Counted from the stretch's first letter, positions 36,839 through 46,456 are shown. The stretch is 64,000 nucleotides of DNA from Roseobacter ponti (GCF_012932215.1 NZ_CP048788.1:3534001-3598000); one strand, 5' to 3'. Notes: a model not told the origin generated them from the sequence alone. Numbers and translations are program-made.

Positions 36839-37531
36839 TCAGAGGCTGAAACGATACCGGTGCAGGTCGGCCCCGTGCTGCCGCAGCCAGCGGCGCGGCG
36901 CGGCATAGTCGCCGTAAATCCGACGCACACCGTCCCAGAACGCAGCCGAGTGGTTCATCTCCGCCAGATGGGCGACCTCATGGGCCGCGACATAATCCAG
37001 GACCTCAGGCGGTGCCAGGATAAGCCGCCAGGAATACATCAGCCGCCCGTCACTGCTGCACGAACCCCAGCGCGAACGGGTGTCACGCAGGGTGATCCGG
37101 TCATAGGACCGCCCGAGCCTCTCAGCGTAGTGATCAGAGGCTTCTGCAAGGCGCGCCCGGGCGATCTGTTTCAGGTGGCCCTCAAGCCTCCGTCCGGTGC
37201 GTGCGGGAGCCCCCGGCACGCACACTTCGCCAGGCGAAAAACTGACCCGCCGTCCGGCGCCCGCAACAACCCTGTGCATCTGCCCGCCGATGGGCAGTTC
37301 GGCTCCCGGGGCCACCGCCACATCGCTGCCGCGCGCGTCAAGGTGGCCGCGAATCCACGTTTCTTTTTCCCGGGCAAAGCTGATCGCCTCGGTCTCGGGC
37401 ACCCGTTTCGGCAGGGTCAGCGTTACCCGGCCGTCAAGCTGCGAAATGCGCAGCGAAATCCGCTTTGCCCGCGCAGAACGGCGCAGGATAAGGGAAATGG
37501 GCGGGTCGCCCTCTAAAATCACATCCGACAT
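36839..37531 (-). CDS. YgjP-like zinc metallopeptidase domain protein (DUF45)
   Basis: A 230-aa cytoplasmic protein of the YgjP/WLM family. The zinc motif HEVAHLAEMNHSAAFW near residue 184 has the HExxH pair plus a third His; the block RWGSCSSDGRLMYSWRLILAPPEVLDYV just before is diagnostic. The N-terminal half is a beta-rich extension. Targets are unknown. It is followed downstream by the GntR gene, with the twin palindromes in the gap. Divergent from the TIGR02300 gene. Confidence 0.88.
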   Translation of the reverse strand: MSDVILEGDPPISLILRRSARAKRISLRISQLDGRVTLTLPKRVPETEAISFAREKETWIRGHLDARGSDVAVAPGAELPIGGQMHRVVAGAGRRVSFSPGEVCVPGAPARTGRRLEGHLKQIARARLAEASDHYAERLGRSYDRITLRDTRSRWGSCSSDGRLMYSWRLILAPPEVLDYVAAHEVAHLAEMNHSAAFWDGVRRIYGDYAAPRRWLRQHGADLHRYRFSL

Positions 37532-37642
37532 AGCGTCTCTCAGGCTGCGGCACAGGTGCGGCGGGTCTTTACAGCCACCGCCTCATATGGCACTTGGCCG
37601 GAATCATCTACACCTGAACCGCAAATGCAAAGGGGGTTTTTC

Positions 37643-37975
37643 ATGCCCAAAGAAGAATGGGGAACGAAGCGCCTCTGCCCCACAACCGGCAAACGTTTCT
37701 ATGATCTGAACGCCAACCCGATCGTCAGCCCCTATACGGGCGAGGTGGTCGAGGTGGATATGTCCAAATCACGGATGATCGCCGCAGATGCCGAAGACGC
37801 CGCATCGGCAAAGGCAAAAGCGAAAAAAGAGGAAGAAGAAGAAGTCGTTCTCGACGATGATGATGACGTGGATGTGGAGCTGGATGACGATCTGCTCGAC
37901 GACGACGAGGATGATGACGATAACGTGCCGCTCGAGGAGATTGCGGACGTCGCAGCTGACGACGACGACAGCTGA
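37643..37975 (+). CDS. TIGR02300 (FYDLN acid) family protein
   Basis: A 110-aa protein of a small alphaproteobacterial family. The N-terminus MPKEEWGTKRLCPTTGKRFYDLN contains a CxxxGxxFYDLN zinc-ribbon-like motif; the C-terminal half is a low-complexity Asp/Glu tract (residues about 68-110). Function unknown. Start at 37643, preceded by AGGGGG. The acidic tract explains several short artefactual reverse frames in this region. Confidence 0.88.
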   Translation: MPKEEWGTKRLCPTTGKRFYDLNANPIVSPYTGEVVEVDMSKSRMIAADAEDAASAKAKAKKEEEEEVVLDDDDDVDVELDDDLLDDDEDDDDNVPLEEIADVAADDDDS

Positions 37976-38074
37976 TCTGTTGAAAAGACGTGTGGCGGGG
38001 GCACTTTTACGCTTGATCCCGCCCCGCGTTGCGCCTAATACCCGGCGCACCGGATTTTGCGATCCGACCCTATA

Positions 38075-38150
38075 GGGGCCTTAGCTCAGCTGGGAGAGCG
38101 CCTGCATGGCATGCAGGAGGTCAGCGGTTCGATCCCGCTAGGCTCCACCA
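38075..38150 (+). tRNA. tRNA-Ala (anticodon GGC)
   Basis: A 76-base cloverleaf including the encoded CCA: acceptor arm GGGGCCT paired with AGGCTCC, with the G3:U70 pair that specifies alanine. The anticodon loop ATGGCAT in a CCTGC/GCAGG stem gives GGC, reading GCC codons. T-arm GCGGTTCGATCCCGC. It is 99 bp after the TIGR02300 gene, in the same orientation. Confidence 0.97.
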
Positions 38151-38180
38151 AAATCCCCTCCGGAACATCCGCAGAACCCG

Positions 38181-39098
38181 TCAGCGACCGTCTTTATAAG
38201 GCAGCAGCAGCGCATAAAGTGCGGCGTTGTTCGGCGCGGGAATACCTGCCTTCTTCGCAAGACGGGCCGCCGCCCCTGACACCCAGTTAATCTCCAGCGG
38301 GCGCCCGTGTTCCAGGTCAATCGCTGTTGACGCCCGCATCTGCTGCGGCATGCCCGCCACCCTTTCCCAGAGCTGCTCGACGATGTCATCGGGCAGCGCG
38401 ACACCGCGCGCGCGTGCGACTGCCGCCGTCTCCGCCATGATATCGCGGTAGAGCCGGCCAAGCTCAGGTATGCCGGCGATGTCTGCGACAGTGCAGCGGG
38501 CAGCGGCAGTGACCCCTGACATGGCCGAGAACAGAACGAACTTGGTCCAGACCTCCCGCTCAATATCATCTGTTACGGGTGCTTCTGCACCTGCGGCACT
38601 GATCGCTTCGCGCAGTGCATCAATCCGTGCGGACGGCGTGCTGTCGCATTCCGCAAATGTGAACCGGTTGAACGCACCGGTTTGCCGGATCACGCCGGGC
38701 GCTGCAATCGTCGTTGATACGGCGGCCATGCCATTTGCCACGTTCTGCGCAGGCAGGATCGCCGCCAGGCGCTCTGCCGCTTCCACCCCGTTGAGAAATG
38801 GCACCACAACCGTGTCGGGGCCCAGCATCGGCCTGCAGGCCTCTGCCGCTGTTTCCAGCGCATCGCCTTTGACGCCAAAGATGATCGCATCTACGGGGCC
38901 CACCTCGTCGGGGGTGTCGGTGGCTTTCCAGGGGGTCAGGGTTTCGGAGCCTTGGGACGTTTCCAGCACGAGGCCGTTCTCGCGGATCGCCGCGAGGTGA
39001 TCCCCGCGCGCGATGGTCGCGACCTCATGTCCGTCCAGCCCCAGCCTGACGGCGAGATACCCGCCGATGCCCCCCGTCGCCATCATCGCTATGCGCAT
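38181..39098 (-). CDS. panE: 2-dehydropantoate 2-reductase
   Basis: Ketopantoate reductase (305 aa), NADPH-dependent, making pantoate for CoA biosynthesis. It starts MRIAMMATGGIGGYLAVRLG; the first Gly of the usual GAGAIG motif is replaced by Thr (ATGGIGG), a minor variation. The ICDH-like helix domain has a conserved Lys in EVWTKFVLFSAMSGVTA. The C-terminal domain contains RASTAIDLEHGRPLEINWVSGA, typical of PanE. Related family members reduce other 2-oxoacids, so the exact substrate is inferred. Confidence 0.85.
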   Translation of the reverse strand: MRIAMMATGGIGGYLAVRLGLDGHEVATIARGDHLAAIRENGLVLETSQGSETLTPWKATDTPDEVGPVDAIIFGVKGDALETAAEACRPMLGPDTVVVPFLNGVEAAERLAAILPAQNVANGMAAVSTTIAAPGVIRQTGAFNRFTFAECDSTPSARIDALREAISAAGAEAPVTDDIEREVWTKFVLFSAMSGVTAAARCTVADIAGIPELGRLYRDIMAETAAVARARGVALPDDIVEQLWERVAGMPQQMRASTAIDLEHGRPLEINWVSGAAARLAKKAGIPAPNNAALYALLLPYKDGR

Positions 39099-39175
39099 GT
39101 CTTTTCCCTCACCGTCGTGGATTCGTGTCTCAGAATACCGCGCACCGTTGATTTGTTAAGAGTGCGCAGGCCGGC

Positions 39176-40630
39176 CTACCCGTGCAGCGCCGCGACGGTT
39201 TTCAGAGAAGAGAAGCCAAAAAGTGCCTCGAACCCTTTTTCACGTCCGTGCCCGGAAAGGCCGGTGCCGCCAAAGGGCAGTTCCACCCCGCCCCCGGCGC
39301 CATAGTTGTTGAGAAAGACCTGACCCGCCCGCAACGCGCGCGCCAGCCGCATCTGGCGCGCTCCGTCCCGCGTCCAGACCGACGCCACCAGCCCGTAGCC
39401 GGTATCGTTCGCAATGCTCAGTGCCTCCGCCTCATCGTCAAAGGGGATGATGACCTGCACCGGGCCAAAGATTTCCTCCTGCGCCAGCACGTGCCCCGCC
39501 GGCACCCCGGCAAAAAGCGTGGGCGCGACCCAGGCGCCGTTCTCCGGCAGATCGCCGGGCATCTCTGCGCGTGCGGCCACCTCAAGATCAGCACCCTTTT
39601 CAAGATAGCCCTCCACGATCCCTCTCTGCCGCTGCGAGATCAGCGGACCCACGTTCGGGTCGCTGAGTGCCGGTCCGACGGTGAGTGCGGCATAGCGCGC
39701 CGCCATCGCGCTCACGACCCGGTCATACACGCCGCGCTGCACGAGGATGCGCGAGGCCGCAGAGCAGGTCTGGCCCGCGTTCTGGATCCCCGCGTTCACC
39801 AGAAACGGCAGCGCGGCGTCGATATCGGCATCGTCAAAAACAAGCTGCGGGGATTTGCCGCCCAGCTCCAGCGTCACCGGCACCACATTCTGTGCCGCGG
39901 CCTGCTGCACCAGCCGCCCTGTCGCGACCGATCCGGTAAATGAGATATGCTGCACGCGCCCGTGCCCGCTGAGTGCTGCACCTGCGTCGGCTCCCCTGCC
40001 CGGCACCACGTTCAGCGCGCCGTCCGGCAATCCCGCAGAGCGCATCAGCTCAGCAAAGGCCAGCGCCGTGAGACAGGCCTCTTCCGCCGGTTTCAGCACG
40101 CAGGCGTTGCCCATCGCCAGCGCCGCACCGACCGAGCGTCCGATGATCTGCATCGGATAATTCCAGGGTACGATATGGCCGGTCACGCCCTGGCGTTCGC
40201 GCAGGGTATAAACCGTGTAGCCGTCAAGATAGGGGATCGTGGCGCCATGCACCTTGTCTGCGGCGCCCGCGTAAAACTCCATATAGCGCGCCAGCGCCGT
40301 CACATCCGCGCGCGCCTGGGTCAGCGGTTTGCCCACATCGAGTGCTTCGAGCTCCGCGAGATGATCCGCATGCTCCAGCACCAGGGCGCCGCACCGCGCC
40401 AGAACCCGGCCGCGCTCTGCCGCCGTCGCACGCCCCCATGGGCCCTCAAGGGCAGCCTCCGCTGCGGCCACGGCCCGGTCGATATCCGCCGCTGTCCCGG
40501 CCGCCACGGCACATAGCGTGCTGCCATCGGAGGGGTTGATCAGATCCAGCGTTTCGCCGGCCTCAGGCGGCCCCCAGCGGCCCCCGATCAGGCAGTGCCC
40601 CGGGGCCAGATCCAGCGGTCTCAGTGTCAT
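39176..40630 (-). CDS. NAD-dependent aldehyde dehydrogenase
   Basis: A 484-aa ALDH superfamily enzyme. Catalytic Glu is in TLELGGKSPQLVF and catalytic Cys in NAGQTCSAASRILV (about residue 285); the cofactor block FTGSVATGRLV and the C-terminal ELPFGGTGLSGHGREKGFEAL are intact. It resembles the gamma-aminobutyraldehyde/betaine aldehyde dehydrogenase branch, but the substrate is not fixed by sequence. ATG 40630 matches family starts. It is divergent from the DEAD-box gene and not in an obvious operon. Confidence 0.9.
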   Translation of the reverse strand: MTLRPLDLAPGHCLIGGRWGPPEAGETLDLINPSDGSTLCAVAAGTAADIDRAVAAAEAALEGPWGRATAAERGRVLARCGALVLEHADHLAELEALDVGKPLTQARADVTALARYMEFYAGAADKVHGATIPYLDGYTVYTLRERQGVTGHIVPWNYPMQIIGRSVGAALAMGNACVLKPAEEACLTALAFAELMRSAGLPDGALNVVPGRGADAGAALSGHGRVQHISFTGSVATGRLVQQAAAQNVVPVTLELGGKSPQLVFDDADIDAALPFLVNAGIQNAGQTCSAASRILVQRGVYDRVVSAMAARYAALTVGPALSDPNVGPLISQRQRGIVEGYLEKGADLEVAARAEMPGDLPENGAWVAPTLFAGVPAGHVLAQEEIFGPVQVIIPFDDEAEALSIANDTGYGLVASVWTRDGARQMRLARALRAGQVFLNNYGAGGGVELPFGGTGLSGHGREKGFEALFGFSSLKTVAALHG

Positions 40631-40813
40631 CCTGTGCTCCTCGTGCGGGGTGTTGCCTCCACTCTGCCCCGCGCAGGCCCGCGCTGCAACGTCGCGCAGA
40701 CACCTGCAGATGCCCCATCGACTCCCGGCGCGCAAAGGCGTAACGAGCCCGCAACAGCGGCGCGACACCGCCCGCAGACGGCCCCGCAGGCCGGCAGATG
40801 ACAGGACAATCTC

Positions 40814-42991
40814 GTGATAGAAACACTCTCCCAGGCCCTGACCCGACAGGGTTATGATACGCTGACGCCCGTTCAGGAGGCTGTCACCGACCCCGCGCTG
40901 ACCGATGCCGATCTGCTGGTTTCTGCCCAGACAGGCTCAGGCAAAACCGTGGGCTTCGGGCTCGCCATCGCGCCCACGCTGCTGGGCGACAAAACACATT
41001 TCGGCCCCGCGGGCGCGCCCCTGGCGCTGGTCATCGCACCCACGCGCGAGCTTGCCATGCAGGTCCGCCGCGAGCTGACCTGGCTTTACGCGGATGCCGG
41101 TGCCGAGGTGACCTCCTGCGTCGGCGGCATGGACCAGCGCAGCGAACGGCGTGCGCTCGATCGTGGCGCGCATGTGGTTGTGGCCACGCCCGGGCGGCTC
41201 TGTGATCACATCAAACGCGGCAACATTGACCTGTCGGAAATCCGCGCCGTGGTGCTGGATGAGGCTGACGAAATGCTAGATCTGGGCTTTCGCGAGGAGC
41301 TGGAATTTATCCTCTCCGAGGCGCCCGATACCCGCCGCACCCTGCTCTTTTCCGCGACTGTGCCGGCGGCCATCGCGAAACTCGCCAAAAGCTATCAGAA
41401 AGACGCGCAGCGGATCACCACCCAGGGCGAGGCGCGCCAGCACGCCGATATCACCTATCGCGGTCTGACCGTGCATCCGCGCGACGCCGAAAACGCGATC
41501 ATCAACGTGCTGCGCTATTACGAGGCGCGCAATGCGATCGTTTTCTGCAACACCCGTGCGGCGGTCGCGCGTCTGACCGCGCGTCTGAGCAACCGTGGCT
41601 TTTCTGTCGTGGCGCTCTCAGGCGAGCTGACACAATCCGAGCGCAGCAATGCGCTGCAGGCCCTGCGCGACGGGCGCGCGCGGGTCTGCGTGGCCACTGA
41701 TGTCGCGGCGCGCGGCATCGATCTGCCCGATCTGGAGCTGGTCATTCATGCCGATCTGCCCACGAATGCCGATACCCTGCTGCACCGTTCCGGGCGCACC
41801 GGGCGCGCGGGCCGCAAAGGCGTCTCCGCCCTGATCGTGCCGCCGAAAATGCGTACCAAAGCGCATCGCCTTGTGGGCTGGGCAAAGCTGCAGGAGGTCG
41901 AATGGGCCGCCGCCCCCACCGCCGCCGAGGTGCGCGAACGGGATGAAGCCCGGCTGCTGGAAGACCCCGCCTGGTCAGAGCCCGTGCCCGAAGACGCGCA
42001 GGAGCTTGTGACAACGCTGGCCGCGCGGTTCAGCCCGGAGCAGCTGGCCGCGGCTTTCGTGAACCTGCGCCAGGCAAAACAGTCCGCGCCCGAAGAGCTG
42101 ACCGACCCGGATGTCCCTGACGACCGGCCGCGCAAGACCTTCGGACCGTCGGTCTGGTTCACGGTCACCATGGGCCGCGATCAGGGCGCGGAGCCGCGCC
42201 GTCTGCTGCCGCTCATCTGCCGTCGCGGCGATCTGACCAAAGACGACATCGGTGCGATCCGCATCCGCGATGACGCGAGCTTTATCGAAGTGCTGGCCAG
42301 CCGCGCCGATGCACTTGAGGCCGCCGTAGGCCCCGAAATGACGCTCGAAGACGGTGTGACCCTTGCACGGGCCGACGGCCCGCCGGCGGATACGCGCGGC
42401 ACCGGGCGTCCTGGTGGCAAGCCCGGGGGGCCGCCTCGCGGCAGGCCCGCAGGTCGTCCCGCCGGGGCAAAACCGCGCAAACCACGCGACGAAAGCCCTG
42501 GCTTTCATCCCGATGCAGCCCCCGCGCCGGCCCCCGCGCCAAAAGCGGACCGGGCGCCCCACAAACCTGCCGCAGCGCCGAAAGCGGACCGCAAGCCGCA
42601 TAAACCCGCCGCTGCCCAGAAGGGTAAAAAGCCACCGAAATCGCACAAAACGGAACGCTCCCCGATGAAGCCGGGCGCAGCGCCGAAGCCAAAGAGTGAC
42701 CGTGCGCCCCAGGCGGAACGCAGCAAAGCGCCGCGTGCCAAAGCTGTCTGGACGAAGGAAAACCGCGAAGCCGCGAAAACCGCACGCTCTGAACGCACAG
42801 GTGCCGACGCGCCGGATACGGGCCGCAAGCCCCGCAAACCATCAGGAAAACCCGGCAAACCTGCAGCAGCACCCGATAAGACCGCCAGCAACAAACGCGC
42901 GGCCGATACATCGAAAAGGTTCGTGCCCCCGCACAAGCGCGGCCAGAAACAGCAGCGCGGCCCGTCCGCCACGCCCCGCCGCAAGCCCTGA
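40814..42991 (+). CDS. DEAD-box RNA helicase with DbpA-like domain and basic tail
   Basis: An ATP-dependent RNA helicase (725 aa) of the DeaD/CsdA type. Motif I is AQTGSGKT (38-45), motif II DEAD near 150, motif III SAT, and motif VI HRSGRTGRAG near 335. A DbpA-type RNA-binding domain follows at about 450-530 (RRLLPLICRRGDLTKDDIGAI). The last 190 residues are disordered and rich in Lys/Arg/Pro/Ala, with near-repeats such as KADRAPHKPAAAPKADRKPH. The start is GTG. Roles in ribosome assembly or cold growth are typical of the family. Confidence 0.93.
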   Translation: MIETLSQALTRQGYDTLTPVQEAVTDPALTDADLLVSAQTGSGKTVGFGLAIAPTLLGDKTHFGPAGAPLALVIAPTRELAMQVRRELTWLYADAGAEVTSCVGGMDQRSERRALDRGAHVVVATPGRLCDHIKRGNIDLSEIRAVVLDEADEMLDLGFREELEFILSEAPDTRRTLLFSATVPAAIAKLAKSYQKDAQRITTQGEARQHADITYRGLTVHPRDAENAIINVLRYYEARNAIVFCNTRAAVARLTARLSNRGFSVVALSGELTQSERSNALQALRDGRARVCVATDVAARGIDLPDLELVIHADLPTNADTLLHRSGRTGRAGRKGVSALIVPPKMRTKAHRLVGWAKLQEVEWAAAPTAAEVRERDEARLLEDPAWSEPVPEDAQELVTTLAARFSPEQLAAAFVNLRQAKQSAPEELTDPDVPDDRPRKTFGPSVWFTVTMGRDQGAEPRRLLPLICRRGDLTKDDIGAIRIRDDASFIEVLASRADALEAAVGPEMTLEDGVTLARADGPPADTRGTGRPGGKPGGPPRGRPAGRPAGAKPRKPRDESPGFHPDAAPAPAPAPKADRAPHKPAAAPKADRKPHKPAAAQKGKKPPKSHKTERSPMKPGAAPKPKSDRAPQAERSKAPRAKAVWTKENREAAKTARSERTGADAPDTGRKPRKPSGKPGKPAAAPDKTASNKRAADTSKRFVPPHKRGQKQQRGPSATPRRKP

Positions 42992-43006
42992 GGACAGAGC
43001 CGGGTG

Positions 43007-44059
43007 TCAGGCGGTGCCGTAAACCGCCCGGGCTTCGGCAAAAGACAGAAGCCGCCGCTGGCTCTCATCCCACAGATGCAGGCGGGCGCAGGCGATGCTT
43101 TCTGAAATGCTCAGGCGTTGCGCGCGGGCAAGATCGCCATGGTCGCGCAGTACTTCCGTCAGGCGGTAAAACGGAATGCGGCTGTAGAGGTGATGCACAT
43201 GGTGGATACCGATATTGGCGGTGAACCACTGCAGCCAGGCCGGCATCACATAATGTGATGAGCCGTGCAGGGCCGCATCATGCATGGACCAGTCGTCAGG
43301 CTGGTCCCACTGAGTTTCCTCAAACTGGTGCTGCACGTAAAAGAGCCAGACGCCCAGTGTCGCCGCCACCAGCGTCGTCGGCAGGAAAATCAGCAAAAGC
43401 GGCATGAGCCCGCCGAACCACAGGATCAGGCCCACCATCAGAGCGCCGGAGAATGTTGTCCCGAGAGAGCTTACCCAGATCCGCCAGCCATCACCCATCA
43501 TGCCCCAGGGCACACGGTTTTCGACGAAAAAGAGATAAGCCGGCCCAAGCACGAAAAGCACCAGCGGATTGCGATAGGCTCTGTAACGCAGCCGTGCAAA
43601 CGGGCTGCGCGCCCGGTATTCGGCGACAGTGAGCGTCACGACATCGCCGATGCCGCGCCGCTCGAGATTGCCGGCGCCTGCGTGATGCATCGAATGGGAT
43701 TTGCGCCAGACATCATAGGGCGTCAGGGTCAGCACACCGATCGCACGTCCGATCCAGTCGCTGAGATTACGGTTTGAGAAAAACGATCCGTGGCCGCAGT
43801 CGTGCTGAATGCAGAACAGACGCACCAGAAAAAGACCATTGAGACAGGCCAGTGCCACCGCCGCCAGCGCACTCACGGGCAGCACCAGCCAGGCCAGAAC
43901 CCAGATCGCAACAAAGGGGATCAGACTGACCGCGATCTCAAAGGATGAGCGCAGGGTGTCGGGCTCGCGGTACTGCGCGAGGATGCGCACCCATGCCACA
44001 GCCGGCAATGGTGGCGACCCTGCAGAAATGTCGCCCTTAACGGGGGTCTGAGATGTCAT
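43007..44059 (-). CDS. Membrane fatty acid desaturase
   Basis: A 350-aa di-iron acyl-lipid desaturase. The three His boxes are present: HDCGH (86-90), HSMHH (122-126) and HHVHHL in the C-terminal half. Four to five hydrophobic spans flank them (SLIPFVAIWVLAWLVL, ALACLNGLFLVRLF, ALMVGLILWFGGL, LLLIFLPTTLVAATLG). Regiospecificity cannot be told. ATG 44059 has AGGCAGG upstream; an ATG at 44101 would add 14 residues with a poorer ribosome site. It is tail-to-tail with the DEAD-box gene. Confidence 0.88.
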   Translation of the reverse strand: MTSQTPVKGDISAGSPPLPAVAWVRILAQYREPDTLRSSFEIAVSLIPFVAIWVLAWLVLPVSALAAVALACLNGLFLVRLFCIQHDCGHGSFFSNRNLSDWIGRAIGVLTLTPYDVWRKSHSMHHAGAGNLERRGIGDVVTLTVAEYRARSPFARLRYRAYRNPLVLFVLGPAYLFFVENRVPWGMMGDGWRIWVSSLGTTFSGALMVGLILWFGGLMPLLLIFLPTTLVAATLGVWLFYVQHQFEETQWDQPDDWSMHDAALHGSSHYVMPAWLQWFTANIGIHHVHHLYSRIPFYRLTEVLRDHGDLARAQRLSISESIACARLHLWDESQRRLLSFAEARAVYGTA

Positions 44060-44244
44060 TGGTGCCTGCCTTTTTTCGCTCGTTGCAACAGGGATAAACA
44101 TGTCTCTGGATTACACAAGGAGATTGACCGGTAATGAACGGATGTGTGACTTCCCGGACTCTGTCCGGATCTGAGCCTGCGGGAGCGTTTCCGGCCGGAT
44201 GAAACCGCTGCTGTCGCGCGTCCGGGGCCGCAGCCCCGGGCCCG

Positions 44245-44279
44245 AAATGTAACCGGGGCCCCGCAGGGCCCCGACATTT
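44245..44279 (-). terminator. Hairpin after tauC
   Basis: Outer arms AAATGT/ACATTT and inner arms CGGGGCCC (44254-44261) and GGGCCCCG (44266-44273). It lies 18 bp beyond the tauC stop on the minus strand. A second GC-rich hairpin follows near 44222-44240. The outer arm supplies a short U-rich tail. Confidence 0.6.
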
Positions 44280-44296
44280 TAACAACCGGTTTCGTG

Positions 44297-45565
44297 TCAG
44301 CCTTTGCCCTTCCAGGGCACCAGCAGACGTTCGGCCCATCGCATCAGCATATCGATGCCAAACCCGATGACACCAATGAGGATGATACCCATGATGACGA
44401 TATCGGTGTTCTGAAACTTCGAGGCGGTCATGATCATCATGCCTGCACCCTGTTCAGCGGCGACAAGCTCGGCGGCCACAACCGTGCCCCAGCAGACACC
44501 CATCGCCACCCGCGCGCCGGTAAAGATCTCCGGCAGCGAGTTGGGGATGATCACATAGCGCATGATCTGCCACTTGCTCGCACCCAGCGAATAGGCCGCG
44601 TGCACCTTGGAGATCTTCACCCCGGACACGCCTGAGCGCGCCGCGATGGCCATGATCCAGAGTGCGGCGAGAAAGAGCAGGATGATCTTGCCCGCCTCCC
44701 CGATGCCCGCCCAGATGATCACCAGCGGGATAAGTGCCAGCGGTGGCACCGGACGCATAAACTCCACGATCGGATCAAACCAGCCGCGGAACCAGTCCGA
44801 AAGCCCCATGGCATAGCCCAGCGGGATGCCAACAGCAGCCCCCAGCAGGAAACCCACCACAACCCGGAACAGCGAATAGCCCAGATGCTCCAGCAGGGTG
44901 AAATTCCGGAACCCGTCTCTCAGGATCTCACCGGTGCGCACCCAGACAGCCTCCGGAGAGGGCAGATAAAGCGGCTCCATCTGCCAGCCCCGCGCCGGCT
45001 CAAAGTTCGGCGTGCCCTTGTCGCTGAGGGTCACCGACCCGCCGTCCACAGCCACGGTTTCGCCCGGTGCGATCTTCTGACCGTTGATGGCGATCACCGT
45101 GTTTCCATCGCTTTTGGAAATGTCATCATTGGAGGCCACGTTGATCAGCCCGGTCCGCCACTGCGCAATCGCCGCGGAGTCGTTCTTGGCAAAACCCTCG
45201 CCGGGCTCCACTTCCGGCGCTTCGGTTTCAACCTCGCGCGGGTGCACAACGACCGTGACAGTCGCATCATCCGGGGCCTGGCCTTCGACCTGCGCAGTGT
45301 AGGTAAAGGTGGTGGTCCCCTCATAAGGCCCCGGCGCATGCAGAAATCCGGGCAACAGCGAAGAGCCGGTGAAAATCCCCCACATCAGGAAAATCGTCAG
45401 AATCGAGATCACACCGGCGGCCCGGTTCGGGCGCACCGCACTCTCATCGCCGAATGTTACGGTTTTCAGCGAGGTATAGTCCTTTGCCCCGGCAGTCTGC
45501 ACCACTTTGGTGACAATGAAAAAGGCCGCGACGAAGATGGCGACGTAAATAATCAGAGGGATCAT
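44297..45565 (-). CDS. tauC: Taurine ABC transporter permease with an extra N-terminal membrane segment and periplasmic domain
   Basis: Inner-membrane permease for taurine (422 aa; classical TauC is about 275). The C-terminal 220 residues are a normal binding-protein-dependent permease, starting around LPSPEAVW (201) and carrying the coupling loop AAYSLGASKWQIMRYVIIPNSLPEI. The N-terminal part is unusual: TM1 at 3-18, a cytoplasmic loop, TM2 at 50-71 (the normal first span), then about 120 extra residues (78-195) with a beta-rich block (TTTFTYTAQVEGQ, ATVTVVVHPR) and an acidic stretch, predicted periplasmic. It overlaps tauB by ATGA. Confidence 0.88.
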   Translation of the reverse strand: MIPLIIYVAIFVAAFFIVTKVVQTAGAKDYTSLKTVTFGDESAVRPNRAAGVISILTIFLMWGIFTGSSLLPGFLHAPGPYEGTTTFTYTAQVEGQAPDDATVTVVVHPREVETEAPEVEPGEGFAKNDSAAIAQWRTGLINVASNDDISKSDGNTVIAINGQKIAPGETVAVDGGSVTLSDKGTPNFEPARGWQMEPLYLPSPEAVWVRTGEILRDGFRNFTLLEHLGYSLFRVVVGFLLGAAVGIPLGYAMGLSDWFRGWFDPIVEFMRPVPPLALIPLVIIWAGIGEAGKIILLFLAALWIMAIAARSGVSGVKISKVHAAYSLGASKWQIMRYVIIPNSLPEIFTGARVAMGVCWGTVVAAELVAAEQGAGMMIMTASKFQNTDIVIMGIILIGVIGFGIDMLMRWAERLLVPWKGKG

Positions 45566-46368
45566 GCCGCGTCCTCCTTTCCGCCCATAATCTCTTCTTC
45601 CATATCCCAGATCATGTTCAGGATTTCCTCGCGGCGCGGTCCGAACTCAGGGTGCTTTTTCACTTCGCGCAGATCGGCATTCACGCCAAGCTCGGCAAAG
45701 GGCAGCCGGTATTCCTTGTGGATCCGGCCCGGACGCGGCGCCATAACGATCAGCCGCTCGCCCAGCAACAGAGCCTCTTCCACCGAGTGGGTGATCAGAA
45801 TGATCGTCTTGCCGGTTTCTTTCCACAGCTTAAGCACCAGGCTCTGCATCTTCTCGCGCGTGAGCGCATCCAGCGCGCCCAGCGGCTCGTCCATCAGAAT
45901 AACATCCGGGTCATTCGCCAGACAGCGCGCCAGGGCCACACGCTGCTGCATGCCGCCTGAAAGCTCATAGACCGCCTTTTCCTTGAAATCCTGCAGGCCG
46001 ACCACATCCAGCAGATGGTTCACGGTCGCGTCTTTATCCTTTTTCGGCGTGCCCTTCATCGAGGGGCCAAAGGCCACATTCTCGCGCACCGACATCCACT
46101 CAAAAAGCGCGCCCTGCTGGAACACCATGCCGCGTTCGGCATCAGGGCCTTTGATCTTGTGCCCGTTCAGAATGAGCTCACCGCTGGTGGGCGCCAGAAA
46201 GCCTGCCACGATATTGAGAAGCGTGGTCTTGCCACAGCCCGACGGCCCCAGCACGCTGAGCAGTTCGCCGGCCTTCAGCTCAAGCGATACATCCTGAAGC
46301 GCCTGCACATGATCGCCGTTCGGCAGATCAAAACGCATCGACAGATTGTTTATGGATAATCCGGTCAT
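45562..46368 (-). CDS. tauB: Taurine ABC transporter ATPase
   Basis: A 268-aa ATPase of the nitrate/sulfonate/taurine subfamily. Walker A is GPSGCGKTT (about 40-48), the signature ELSGGMQQRVALARCL, and Walker B VILMDEPLGALDALTR; the H-loop is ITHSVEEALLLG. The ATG follows tauA by 122 bp containing a hairpin, and the stop overlaps the tauC start. With tauA, tauC and the divergent tpa it forms the taurine uptake and entry module. Confidence 0.92.
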   Translation of the reverse strand: MTGLSINNLSMRFDLPNGDHVQALQDVSLELKAGELLSVLGPSGCGKTTLLNIVAGFLAPTSGELILNGHKIKGPDAERGMVFQQGALFEWMSVRENVAFGPSMKGTPKKDKDATVNHLLDVVGLQDFKEKAVYELSGGMQQRVALARCLANDPDVILMDEPLGALDALTREKMQSLVLKLWKETGKTIILITHSVEEALLLGERLIVMAPRPGRIHKEYRLPFAELGVNADLREVKKHPEFGPRREEILNMIWDMEEEIMGGKEDAA

Positions 46369-46456
46369 GTTGTCCCCACATGTTGCCCCGTGTGCGGGGC
46401 GGCTGACCGGGCGGGCAGTGTCCCGCCTCTGGTTTTTCTTCAGGTCTTTAAAGTGA

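Noticed and set aside
37732-38050. Ser/Thr-rich and hydrophobic reverse frames near 37.8 kb
   Set aside because: They arise from the GAT/GAC/GAA run coding the acidic tail of the TIGR02300 protein.
42282-43068. Long reverse frames opposite the DEAD-box helicase tail
   Set aside because: They mirror the Lys/Pro/Ala low-complexity tail; the tail is in frame with a complete helicase core.
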